This document shows positions 36,773 to 45,503 of a DNA stretch of 64,000 nt, in pieces. The stretch covers positions 868,001 to 932,000 of the forward strand of contig NZ_CP018624.1 of the NCBI RefSeq assembly GCF_002327185.1. Direction: 5' to 3'. The number at the start of each line of letters is the position of its first letter. Position 1 is the stretch's first letter. Below the pieces are notes generated by a model. It was given only the letters and a program-made list of their open reading frames with translations, had not been told where the DNA came from and ran no database searches. This DNA is from Clostridium chauvoei (GTDB lineage: Bacteria; Bacillota; Clostridia; Clostridiales; Clostridiaceae). The position numbers and the translations under genes were made by a program.

Positions 36773-37035
36773 TTATTTAATAAATGAAATTAAAATCAGT
36801 ATTTGAAGTAGAAATATTACTGGTATTCCTAAAGTAAATTTAATATGTTTAGTTTTATGTCTAAATAAATACATACCAATATATTCACCGATACTACCAC
36901 CTAATAAAGCTATTAAAAGTAAATTAAACTCACTTATTCTCCAGTGTTTTTTATAGCTTTCTTTTTATCTACAAACATAATTATCATAGCAAATAAATTT
37001 ATTGCTAGAAAATAAATCTTTAAAATATTATACAT
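36773..37035 (-). pseudogene. DUF1294 membrane protein, frameshifted
   Basis: On the minus strand, ATG at 37035 behind ATAGGAGATATTT opens a frame reading MYNILKIYFLAINLFAMIIM and VDKKKAIKN, which stops soon after. A second frame continues as WRISEFNLLLIALLGGSIGE, then FRHKTKHIKFTLGIP, to a stop at 36773. This is the DUF1294 signature split in two. One more A in the six-base A/T run 36947-36952 would join both parts into an 87-residue protein with three or four membrane helices. Function of the family is unknown. Confidence 0.8.
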
Positions 37036-37191
37036 AAATATCTCCTATATTTTTATTATACACTTATTATAAATTAAAATAAGTATATAATAAAATAACT
37101 ATATAAAAATGATTAAGAACAGATGTTTATGTGAATAATTCTGGTATAATATTTTAAAGAGATTAATTTATATTTGAGGGAGTTGTAAAGT

Positions 37192-39627
37192 TTGACTAAT
37201 AAAGCACTAGAGATTTTAGAAAAAGTTTATGGATATAAAAGTTTTAGAAAAGGGCAAGAAGATATAATTAACAATATACTAAATAGAAAAGATGTTTTAG
37301 CTATAATGCCAACTGGTGGAGGAAAATCTATATGTTATCAAATTCCATCCCTTATATTAGATGGAATTACTATTGTTATATCACCTTTAATATCATTAAT
37401 GAAGGATCAAGTAGATGCAATTAAAGAAATGGGGATAAATGGTGTATATATAAATAGTTCTTTAAGCACAATAGAATTTAATTCTATTATTGATGGAATT
37501 AGAAGTAATAAATATAAAATAATATATGTTGCTCCAGAAAGACTAGATTCAAATGAATTTATAACAGCAATAACCCAAAATAATATAAGTCAAGTGGCAA
37601 TAGATGAAGCTCATTGTGTATCACAATGGGGACATGATTTTAGATCAAGCTATAAAAGAATAGATAATTTTATAAATAAATTACCTAAAAGACCAATAGT
37701 ATCAGCTTTTACAGCCACAGCTACTAATGAAGTTAAAGAAGATATTATAAAATTATTAGGGCTTAAAGAGCCAAAGGTATTTATAACTGGTTTTGATAGA
37801 GAGAACTTAACTATAAATATAATAAAATCAGGTAATAAGAAAGATTATTTAATAAACTATATAGAAAATAATAAGGATCAGTCAGGAATAATATATGCAG
37901 CAACCAGACGAGAAGTAGATAAAATTTATGATGAACTAAAAAATAGAGGATATGAGGTTGGGAAATATCATGCAGGTTTATCTGATGAAGTTAGAAAAGA
38001 ATATCAAGATAACTTTATTCATGATAACTTAAATATAATAGTTGCAACAAATGCTTTTGGAATGGGTATAGATAAACCAAATATAAGATATGTAGTTCAT
38101 TATAATATGCCTAAAAACATAGAAGGATATTACCAAGAGATAGGGAGAGCAGGTAGAGACGGAGAAAAGAGTGAGTGTATATTACTATTTGCCCCAGGAG
38201 ATGTTCAAGTACAAAAGTATCTAATTGAAATGAGTATAGAAAATCAAGAAAGAAAAAATAATCAATATGAAAAATTACAGCAAATGGTTGATTTAGTTTA
38301 TAGTAACGGTTGCCTAAGAAATTATATATTAAATTATTTTGGCGATAGGAAAGAAGAACCATGCAATAATTGTAGTAATTGTTTATATAAAGGTGAAGTT
38401 ATAGATAAAACCATAGATGCACAAAAGGTTCTTTCTTGTGTCTATAGAATGAAAAGAAGCTTTGGAAGTACAATGGTAGTAGATGTTCTTAGAGGATCAA
38501 AAAATAAAAAGGTAAGTCAGTTTGGTTTTGATAACATATCTACTTATGGAATAATGAAGGATTATTCCAATGAAGATCTTAAAACTTTTATAAATACTTT
38601 AGTTGCTCAAGGATATTTAGATTTAGTTCAGGGAACATATCCTACATTAAAGCTTAATAATTTATCTATGAAGGTATTAAAAAGTGAAAAAGAAGTTAAA
38701 TTAAAAGAATTTAAAGTAGAAAGAAAACTTAAAGATACTAATAAGCTATTTGAGATTTTAAAAGTTTTAAGATTAAATATTTCAAGGAAAGAAAATCTTC
38801 CACCGTATATTATTTTTGGAGATGGAACTTTAAGAGAAATGAGTATTAAATATCCTATTCAAAAAGAGGATATGCTTAAAATATCAGGGGTAGGAGAAGG
38901 TAAGTATAACAAATATGGAATTTATTTTAGAGAAGAAATAGAAAAATATGTTAAGGAAAATAATATAGATATAGATAAAAATAATAATGTAGAAAGTGAC
39001 TTATCTGATTTTCCTTTTGAAGTAGTTACAGATAAAGGTTTATTAGAAGAATTATTAAATTTAAGAGATAAGTTTGCTAAAAAAGAAGGTGTACCTAGAC
39101 AAAAAATATTAGCTAAGAATTCACTTAAGGAAATAAGTGGAAGATATCCAATGAATATAGAAGAATTGAAAGATATAGGTGGAGTAGGGTCTAAAAAGAT
39201 AGAATTATATGGAGATGAAATTATAGAAAAGGTTAAAACTTATGTTAGTGAAAAAAACATACAAGTACATTGGACTGAAAAAAAGAGAAGGAAGCTAATA
39301 ATTGATGGTGAAACAAGAGGGAATGATGAAATAGCTTTAGATAGTTTAAAGGAAGGTAAGAAACTGGAAGATATATCAGAGGAAATAGAAATATCAATTT
39401 CAACTATATTAGGTTATGTAGCTGATTATATAAAAGAGACGGGAGACTCAAACTTTAGTTTAGATTTAAAAAAATATTATAATGCAGAAGATAGAGATAA
39501 TATATTAAAAGCTTGCAACAAAAATGGATATGATAAAATAAGCATAATAAAAAAGCAATTATCTGATACTATAAAGTATGAAGCGATTAGAGCAGTTATT
39601 TTAGAAGAGTATTTTAAGGTATCTTAA
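37192..39627 (+). CDS. recQ: ATP-dependent DNA helicase RecQ with two HRDC domains
   Basis: An 811-residue helicase starting with TTG 37192 after GAGGGAG; no ATG suits better. Walker A (MPTGGGKSICYQ, about 38-50), IDEAHCVSQWGHDFR, SAFTATAT, ATNAFGMGIDKPNIRYVVHY and QEIGRAGRDG are the superfamily 2 motifs. The RecQ zinc site follows (CLRNYILNYFGD with EPCNNCSNC, about 375-398), then a winged helix, two HRDC domains (about 515-590 and 620-690) and a C-terminal helix-turn-helix domain (about 705-805). It unwinds recombination and repair intermediates. Two HRDC domains plus HTH_40 is a known Firmicute arrangement. Confidence 0.95.
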   Translation: MTNKALEILEKVYGYKSFRKGQEDIINNILNRKDVLAIMPTGGGKSICYQIPSLILDGITIVISPLISLMKDQVDAIKEMGINGVYINSSLSTIEFNSIIDGIRSNKYKIIYVAPERLDSNEFITAITQNNISQVAIDEAHCVSQWGHDFRSSYKRIDNFINKLPKRPIVSAFTATATNEVKEDIIKLLGLKEPKVFITGFDRENLTINIIKSGNKKDYLINYIENNKDQSGIIYAATRREVDKIYDELKNRGYEVGKYHAGLSDEVRKEYQDNFIHDNLNIIVATNAFGMGIDKPNIRYVVHYNMPKNIEGYYQEIGRAGRDGEKSECILLFAPGDVQVQKYLIEMSIENQERKNNQYEKLQQMVDLVYSNGCLRNYILNYFGDRKEEPCNNCSNCLYKGEVIDKTIDAQKVLSCVYRMKRSFGSTMVVDVLRGSKNKKVSQFGFDNISTYGIMKDYSNEDLKTFINTLVAQGYLDLVQGTYPTLKLNNLSMKVLKSEKEVKLKEFKVERKLKDTNKLFEILKVLRLNISRKENLPPYIIFGDGTLREMSIKYPIQKEDMLKISGVGEGKYNKYGIYFREEIEKYVKENNIDIDKNNNVESDLSDFPFEVVTDKGLLEELLNLRDKFAKKEGVPRQKILAKNSLKEISGRYPMNIEELKDIGGVGSKKIELYGDEIIEKVKTYVSEKNIQVHWTEKKRRKLIIDGETRGNDEIALDSLKEGKKLEDISEEIEISISTILGYVADYIKETGDSNFSLDLKKYYNAEDRDNILKACNKNGYDKISIIKKQLSDTIKYEAIRAVILEEYFKVS

Positions 39628-39629
39628 CA

Positions 39630-39660
39630 AAAAGAGAGAATTTTAAGTTCTCTCTTTTCG
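39630..39660. terminator. Terminator between recQ and the alcohol dehydrogenase gene
   Basis: AAAAGAGAGAA (39630-39640) pairs with TTCTCTCTTTT (39648-39658). It lies between convergent genes and can work both ways. Confidence 0.75.
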
Positions 39661-39664
39661 TTAA

Positions 39665-40831
39665 TTAAAGAGCCAAATTATAGATTTTAAGGGCATCTTC
39701 ATATTTGATTTTCACAAAATTTCCTACATATCCATTTGATTCAACTAGTTTTTTTGCCATTTCATCAAAATGTTCATTAGTAATATGGATTTCTTTAAGA
39801 GTAGTTTTAAGGTCTAACTCTCTAAAGAAGTTTTCAAGACTCTTAATTCCTAAAAGAATGGTTTCTTCTGGATTATTTAAATTTATTTCTATATTAAAAA
39901 CTCTATTTGCAAATTGAAGAAATCTATTTATATCATGTTTATAAACATATTTCATCCAAGCTGGAAATATTATAGCTAAACCAGCACCGTGAGCTATATC
40001 ATATATTCCACTTAATTCATGCTCTATATCATGACTTGCCCAATCACCAATTCTACCCATACTCAATGAATCGTTATGAGCTACCATACCACAAAGCATT
40101 ATTTCAGCTCTAGAATTATAGTCATTTAAATTATTAATAACTCTTAAACCATTATCTATAATAGATTTCATTGTAGCTTCACACAACCTGTCAGTTAAAT
40201 CTACATTAGGTTCATTAGTAAAATATCTTTCCATAACATGTGCTAACATATCAGCTATTCCACAAGCTGTTTGATATTTAGATAATGTAAATGTAAGTTC
40301 AGGATTCATAATAGAGAATATGGGTCTTAAAGTAGGATGTCCTGTACTTTTTTTATAAAACCCATCTTCATTAGTTATAACAGTACCAGAACTAGTTTCA
40401 CTACCAGCAGCTGGAATAGTAAGTACAGTGGCAAGATTTAAACACTTATGTTTAATTGGAGTTCCAGTAAATAGATCCCATACATCCCCATTGTAATTTA
40501 CACCAGCAGAAATTGCTTTAGAAGAATCTATAACGCTACCGCCACCAACTGCTAATATAAAATCTAAGTGATTTTCTCTACAGATTTTAATACCTTCTCT
40601 TACAAGTGATACTCTAGGGTTAGGTTTAACACCTGAAAGTTCTATAAAGTCAATTTCTTCAGCCTTTAATGAATTAATTATTTTATCATATAAACCAGAA
40701 TTTTTAATACTGCCACCACCATAATGTAGAAGTATTCTATTAGAGTATTTTTTAACCTCTTTACCTACTTTAAGTTCAGAGTCTTTTCCGAATATTAATT
40801 GTGTAGCATTTTTATAATTAAAATTTTTCAT
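39665..40831 (-). CDS. Iron-containing alcohol dehydrogenase (butanol dehydrogenase-like)
   Basis: A 388-residue group III dehydrogenase on the minus strand, behind GGAGGTTATACG. The cofactor loop AVGGGSVIDSSKAIS and the TIPAAGSETSSGTVI segment are present. Metal ligands are in GIADMLAHVMERYF (Asp, His) and DIAHGAGLAIIFPAW (His). The closest familiar proteins are the NADPH/NADH-dependent butanol dehydrogenases (BdhA/YqhD/YugJ group), which reduce aldehydes. Exact substrate not readable. A single gene. Confidence 0.9.
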   Translation of the reverse strand: MKNFNYKNATQLIFGKDSELKVGKEVKKYSNRILLHYGGGSIKNSGLYDKIINSLKAEEIDFIELSGVKPNPRVSLVREGIKICRENHLDFILAVGGGSVIDSSKAISAGVNYNGDVWDLFTGTPIKHKCLNLATVLTIPAAGSETSSGTVITNEDGFYKKSTGHPTLRPIFSIMNPELTFTLSKYQTACGIADMLAHVMERYFTNEPNVDLTDRLCEATMKSIIDNGLRVINNLNDYNSRAEIMLCGMVAHNDSLSMGRIGDWASHDIEHELSGIYDIAHGAGLAIIFPAWMKYVYKHDINRFLQFANRVFNIEINLNNPEETILLGIKSLENFFRELDLKTTLKEIHITNEHFDEMAKKLVESNGYVGNFVKIKYEDALKIYNLAL

Positions 40832-40940
40832 CGTATAACCTCCAATATTTATTTAATAATATAATACATTACTATTTAAAGGTTTTCAATTAATATTAAT
40901 TATTGATTTAGATAATATTTTAATAAATTTAATATTAAAG

Positions 40941-40970
40941 TTGAATAATTATTTATATAAATGGTAAAAT
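40941..40970 (+). promoter_or_regulatory. Candidate promoter of csoR
   Basis: TTGAAT (40941-40946), an 18-base spacer and TAAAAT (40965-40970) precede the palindrome and the csoR start. Confidence 0.5.
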
Positions 40971-40972
40971 AT

Positions 40973-40993
40973 AAATACCGTACATAGGTATTT
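40973..40993 (+). promoter_or_regulatory. Candidate CsoR operator
   Basis: AAATACC-N7-GGTATTT is a perfect 7-bp inverted repeat directly behind the -10 box of csoR. The TACC/GGTA arms resemble the core of known CsoR-type operators, so autoregulation by the adjacent repressor is likely. Confidence 0.6.
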
Positions 40994-41012
40994 TATTTTG
41001 GAGGGAAAAATA

Positions 41013-41285
41013 GTGTTTGAAGATAATGAAAAATTAAGAAAAGATATTATAAATAGATTAAAAAGAATAGAAGGACAAGTAAAAGGAATCCAAGGAATGA
41101 TGGAAAAGAATGTTTGTTGTGGAGATATACTTATTCAAATATCAGCAATTAGATCTGCAATAAATAAAGTAGGTGGTCTTACTATAGAACATTATGCTAA
41201 GAATTGTTTAGGAATAGAAGAAGATACTGAACAACAAGAGAATTTGAAAAAATTAATAAAAACTATAGATACTTTTGTAAAGTAA
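41013..41285 (+). CDS. csoR: CsoR/FrmR-family metal-sensing repressor
   Basis: A 90-residue DUF156 protein. GTG 41013 behind TTGGAGGGA is the likely start; the frame opens at TTG 40998 inside that site. The all-helical fold shows RLKRIEGQVKGIQGMMEK, then a Cys pair (VCCGD) and IEHYAKNC. This gives the C-x-H-x3-C ligand set of copper-sensing CsoR. Metal-bound CsoR releases its operator. No copper ATPase or chaperone gene is nearby, so the target genes lie elsewhere or it controls only itself. Confidence 0.85.
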   Translation: MFEDNEKLRKDIINRLKRIEGQVKGIQGMMEKNVCCGDILIQISAIRSAINKVGGLTIEHYAKNCLGIEEDTEQQENLKKLIKTIDTFVK

Positions 41286-41291
41286 AGATTA

Positions 41292-41326
41292 AAAAGGATA
41301 TGAGAGAAGCATATCCTTTTTATTTT
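41292..41326 (+). terminator. Terminator of csoR
   Basis: AAAAGGATATG (41292-41302) pairs perfectly with CATATCCTTTT (41310-41320), followed by TATTTTAT. Confidence 0.85.
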
Positions 41327-41469
41327 ATATAAAATAAATTCAAAAATATACTTTATATACCAAAATATAGAATAAAACCAATTAAAATAGAATTAATTCA
41401 CTATTATTAAATTAAAAAAAAATCTATAATTTAAACTGTAAACGATATTATAACTATAATTAGGATACA

Positions 41470-41504
41470 TATACATTAATTTACATTATATAAGTTAATG
41501 TATA
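41470..41504 (+). repeat. Inverted repeat upstream of the GH85 gene
   Basis: TATACATTAA (41470-41479) and TTAATGTATA (41495-41504) are perfect inverted copies separated by 15 bases, ending 43 bases before the ATG. It could be an operator or a leader hairpin. The rest of 41327-41547 is AT-rich, without other clear signals. Confidence 0.45.
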
Positions 41505-41547
41505 AATAAAAACAAAATACATCAAAGAGATAAAGGGGGATAATTAT

Positions 41548-44500
41548 ATGGCAAAAAGAAGTATTAGGAAAAAAAGACATGTACAAGCTATTGCGTGTGC
41601 AATAACACTTTCTATGGTAACACCAATTGTTTCTGGATACGCAGTGCCAATAAAAGCAGAGGTTATTAATAAGCAAGAATTATCAGAGAATTACACTGTT
41701 AAAGATTCACTTCAACCTATAGGGAATGCATATAGCATTAAAACTTTATTAGAATGGAGTCCAGAAAGTGATGAAGCAGTAAGATATAATAGAGCTACTA
41801 TAAAATTAAAAGATAGATTTAGAGGTCCAGTTGTAAATGAGAATGCAAATCCAGAAGCTAAAATAATGAACTGTGCTTTAACTAATCCACAGACAGATAA
41901 TGCGCCATCACAAGGGGGAGATACTGAAAATGCATATGTATTTTCCTATTGGCAATATGTTGATTCATATGTTTATTGGGGAGGTTCAAATAGAGGAATA
42001 TTTGTTCCACCTACTCCAGATATAGTAGATGCTGCTCATAAAAATGGTGTACCAGTATTAGGAACTGTAGGTTTTCCATGGGGATCAAGTCCAGATGCAG
42101 AAGATTCTTATGTTAAGCAAGTAAGAGAGTTTTTAGTTAAAAATGATGATGGAAGCTTTCCAGTAGCTGATAAAATGATTGATATGGCACATTTTTATGG
42201 GTTTGATGGATGGTTTATAAATCAAGAGAGTTACGGATGTAATAAAGAAGATGCCGATCTTATGGTAGAGTTTTTCACATATATGCATGAAAAAGATCCT
42301 AGTATAAGAATAGGATGGTATGATTCTATGACCACTGATGGACCTGTTGGATACCAAAATGCATTAAATTCTAGAAATGTGGGATTTTTTCAAAATGAAG
42401 GTAAGACAGTAACAGATGAATTCTTTTTAAATTATAATTGGAATGTAGGTAGAGTTGATACTAGTGTTAAGACAGCTAAAGATGTAGGAAGAAGTCCTTA
42501 TGATGTATTTGCAGGAGTTGAAGTTCAACAAAATGCATACAATGATAATTTTCCTGTTGAACATTTATTAGATGAAGAAGGAAAGTTAAAACTATCATTA
42601 GCTATGTATTGTCCAAACTCAACTTTTTCAATGTCAAAAGATATAGAAGATTTTTACAAACATGATCAAAAGTTTTGGGTAGGCCCAACACAAGATCCGT
42701 CTAAGACAGATACAAGTGAAAGATGGGTAGGACTTGCAAATTATGTAGCAGATAAATCAGCTATAAATAAGTTACCTTTTGTTACTAATTTCAATTTAGG
42801 ACATGGACAAGCATATTATATAGATGGAAAATTATCAAGAGATAAAGAATGGAATAATAGATCACTTCAAGATTATTTACCAACATGGAGATGGATTGTA
42901 GAATCAAATGGTTCAAAGCTTGTTCCAAATTTTGATAGAAGTGATGCCTTTAACGGAGGAAGTTCCCTTTCTATTAAAGGTAATTTAGAAGCTGAAAATC
43001 CAAATCATATTAAATTATATAGTACAGATTTAACTATATCTGATGCTAGCACAGAATTATCTATTACGTATAAAACACCACTTGAAAAAAATAATATGAA
43101 GGTTGGATTATGTTTTGGAGATAATTATGACGAGTCAAACTTTGTATTTTTAGAGGTTGAAGATGGTAAACCAGGAGAATGGAATACTACAACTATATCT
43201 TTAAGTGATTATGTAGGACAAACTATATCAGGAATATCATTAAAATTTGATAGTAAAGAAAATATAAATAATTACAATATAAACATTGGAAATATATCAA
43301 TAGAGGAAGGAAGTTCAAATGTAAAACTTCCTGCATCAAATAGTGTTGTTTTAGACGAACAGCTTTTCCATAATGCTCAAAAAGCAGAAGCTAGAATATA
43401 CTGGGATGATGTAGAAAATGCAGAGTTCGATGAAATATATAGAGTTAAACCAGACGGTAGTAGAGAGTTTGTAGGTGCAACTTATAATGATGCATATTAT
43501 ATATCACCATTCAATAGATATGAAAATGAAAAAGAATTTAATTTTGAAGTAGTAGGTGTTGATAAAAACTTTAATAGAGGTGAAGCCAAAGCTTTAAAAT
43601 TTAAGTGGAATATGCCAGGAGATTCAACAGAGGTACCAAAGGAAGAAAAACCTATTAATCTTGCATTAAATAAAAGTGTTAGAGCAAGTACAGAAAATTC
43701 AGGGGAGCCAGCAATAAAAGCAGTAGATGGTACAGTTGAAAATAATAGCAAATGGTGTACTACTACTGGTATGTATGGAGGATGGCTAGAAGTAGATTTA
43801 GGTGAAGAAAAAACTATTCAAAGATGGGTTACAATGCATGGGGAAGCAGGTGGAGAAGCAAAAGATACAAATACTGCAGCATTTAAATTACAGGTTCTAG
43901 ATAAAGATGGAAGATTTAAAGATGTAGATGTAGTAAATAATAATACAGAAGGAATAGTAGATAGAAATTTAAAAGAGCCTGTAACAGGACAAGTATTTAG
44001 ATTATATATAGATGATCCAGGTCCAAGTCCATGGAAGGCTATAAGAATATATGAATTCCAATTATATGAAGATGCATATACTCCTACAACAGAAAATATA
44101 CCAATGAATACTGTAAAAGCAACTAATAATTTAGGCGCAGATGATGAAGTATTATTTAGAAATGTACCTGAAGGTTATGAAGTAAATCTATATAGAAATA
44201 TAAATGATAATGAGCCATTTGCAAGTAAAATAGCAGACAATGGAGGAGAAGTTAGGTTTACAGGATTAGACTTTGGAGTAGAAGAAGGAAGAATATATTT
44301 TGCTACTAAGCAAGATGGAAAACAAGAAAGTATTAAATTAAGTGTTTCATATGATAATGAAAATTGGGATATAACAAAAATACCAAATAAGTTTACTATT
44401 TCAGATTATCAAATAGGGCCTAGAATGGCATTAAAAGATATATATTATGGAATATTAGAAATTGGTGATCTAAAGCCAGGAGATATAGTAAGTTATTATA

Positions 44501-45234
44501 AAAATATTGATGATGAATACCCAACTAAAATAAGTATTCCAGTATTAGATAATCAAACTTCTACAATAATACAACCAATTATATTTCATAAAGATGGAGG
44601 AGAAATAGTACTTCAAGTTAAGAGTGAAGGTATGAAAGCTACTCCTAAATTTAAAGTAGCATACAAAGAAGATAAAGAAGCATCATCTAAAGGAAACTTA
44701 GAAATAAGTATTAAAGATAATAGTAATAATGCTATTAATGGAGCGGTATATGAAGTTATAAAAGATAATAAAGTAGTGGAAAAGATAACTACTGATGATT
44801 TAGGAAAAGGTAAAATAGAATTAGATCCAGGAGCATATTCAATTAGATATACAGGGAATTTAAAAGAATATAAAATAGATGAAGCTTTATATGATGTAAA
44901 TATAGAAAAACCGTTTGATATAGGGCTAAAAGAGTTAAGTCTGGAAAAAATAGTAAATAATGATACAGATAATGAAAAACCACAGCCACCTGTTAAACCA
45001 GGAGAAGAAGATAAAAAACCAGAAGAAGATAAAAAACCAGAGGAAAATAAAAAACCAGAGGAAAATAAAAAGCCTGATATACCAACATCATCAACAAAAC
45101 CAGAAAGTGAAAATAAGAATGGAGCTTCCAACAATATTCTTCCGAAAACTGGAGGAGTACCTAGTGCAGGAGTATTAGGCATTGCAGGAATATTAACTTC
45201 TTTAGGTGTATTATTTACAAGAAAGAAAAAATAA
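41548..45234 (+). CDS. Cell-wall-anchored endo-beta-N-acetylglucosaminidase, GH85
   Basis: A 1,228-residue protein, ATG behind AAAGGGGGA. It has a signal peptide (1-35, with a basic start) and a GH85 catalytic domain (about 70-430) with FDGWFINQES, whose N225 and E227 are the Asn-Glu catalytic pair of the family. A jelly-roll domain (about 440-590) follows, then a fibronectin-like segment, an F5/8-type carbohydrate-binding domain (about 703-845, ALNKSVRASTENSG), further beta modules and a SpaA/prealbumin-like domain (about 1050-1120). A Pro/Lys/Glu spacer and a sortase signal LPKTG at 1198-1202, with hydrophobic tail and RKKK, end the protein. GH85 enzymes cut the chitobiose core of N-glycans, so this should release host glycans at the cell surface, like EndoD/EndoE-type enzymes. 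Confidence 0.93.
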   Translation: MAKRSIRKKRHVQAIACAITLSMVTPIVSGYAVPIKAEVINKQELSENYTVKDSLQPIGNAYSIKTLLEWSPESDEAVRYNRATIKLKDRFRGPVVNENANPEAKIMNCALTNPQTDNAPSQGGDTENAYVFSYWQYVDSYVYWGGSNRGIFVPPTPDIVDAAHKNGVPVLGTVGFPWGSSPDAEDSYVKQVREFLVKNDDGSFPVADKMIDMAHFYGFDGWFINQESYGCNKEDADLMVEFFTYMHEKDPSIRIGWYDSMTTDGPVGYQNALNSRNVGFFQNEGKTVTDEFFLNYNWNVGRVDTSVKTAKDVGRSPYDVFAGVEVQQNAYNDNFPVEHLLDEEGKLKLSLAMYCPNSTFSMSKDIEDFYKHDQKFWVGPTQDPSKTDTSERWVGLANYVADKSAINKLPFVTNFNLGHGQAYYIDGKLSRDKEWNNRSLQDYLPTWRWIVESNGSKLVPNFDRSDAFNGGSSLSIKGNLEAENPNHIKLYSTDLTISDASTELSITYKTPLEKNNMKVGLCFGDNYDESNFVFLEVEDGKPGEWNTTTISLSDYVGQTISGISLKFDSKENINNYNINIGNISIEEGSSNVKLPASNSVVLDEQLFHNAQKAEARIYWDDVENAEFDEIYRVKPDGSREFVGATYNDAYYISPFNRYENEKEFNFEVVGVDKNFNRGEAKALKFKWNMPGDSTEVPKEEKPINLALNKSVRASTENSGEPAIKAVDGTVENNSKWCTTTGMYGGWLEVDLGEEKTIQRWVTMHGEAGGEAKDTNTAAFKLQVLDKDGRFKDVDVVNNNTEGIVDRNLKEPVTGQVFRLYIDDPGPSPWKAIRIYEFQLYEDAYTPTTENIPMNTVKATNNLGADDEVLFRNVPEGYEVNLYRNINDNEPFASKIADNGGEVRFTGLDFGVEEGRIYFATKQDGKQESIKLSVSYDNENWDITKIPNKFTISDYQIGPRMALKDIYYGILEIGDLKPGDIVSYYKNIDDEYPTKISIPVLDNQTSTIIQPIIFHKDGGEIVLQVKSEGMKATPKFKVAYKEDKEASSKGNLEISIKDNSNNAINGAVYEVIKDNKVVEKITTDDLGKGKIELDPGAYSIRYTGNLKEYKIDEALYDVNIEKPFDIGLKELSLEKIVNNDTDNEKPQPPVKPGEEDKKPEEDKKPEENKKPEENKKPDIPTSSTKPESENKNGASNNILPKTGGVPSAGVLGIAGILTSLGVLFTRKKK
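45004..45075 (+). repeat. Four 18-bp tandem repeats in the wall-spacer of the GH85 protein
   Basis: Four in-frame copies of an 18-base unit (45004-45021, 45022-45039, 45040-45057, 45058-45075) encode EEDKKP or EENKKP. They form the spacer before LPKTG and could vary in copy number by slippage without breaking the frame. Confidence 0.85.
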
Positions 45235-45244
45235 AATTAATAAC

Positions 45245-45280
45245 AAAAAATAGAGGCATTATTGTCTCTATTTTTTTGAT
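45245..45280 (+). terminator. Terminator of the GH85 gene
   Basis: AAAAAATAGAG (45245-45255) pairs with CTCTATTTTTT (45266-45276), followed by more T. Confidence 0.85.
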
Positions 45281-45503
45281 TTTTAAAATAGGAATGGTAC
45301 AATAATAATTTCAAGAATATTTAGAATTAAAGTGATAATTAGAAGGTATATAAAATGGCATTAATTAATAAAAGAGCAATAAATAATTATAAATTTTAAA
45401 CGATTGATAAATAATAAGAAAAAATATTGACAAATTATATTTTAATTTATAACATTTATAATATAGTGTTAAAATATTCGGGGTATTTAAAGGGGGAATA
45501 AAA

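Noticed and set aside
41437-41450. Weak cre-like sequence before the GH85 gene
   Set aside because: TGTAAACGATATTA has mismatches in the conserved right half; not better than chance in AT-rich DNA.
45004-45075. Tandem repeats as a possible CRISPR-like array
   Set aside because: Direct 18-bp coding repeats without spacers; they encode the Pro/Lys/Glu wall spacer.
44613-45182. Long open frame on the minus strand opposite the GH85 C terminus
   Set aside because: It mirrors the repeat and low-complexity region of the real gene, has a Ser/Phe/Leu-rich composition and no ribosome binding site; the same applies to the other antisense frames.
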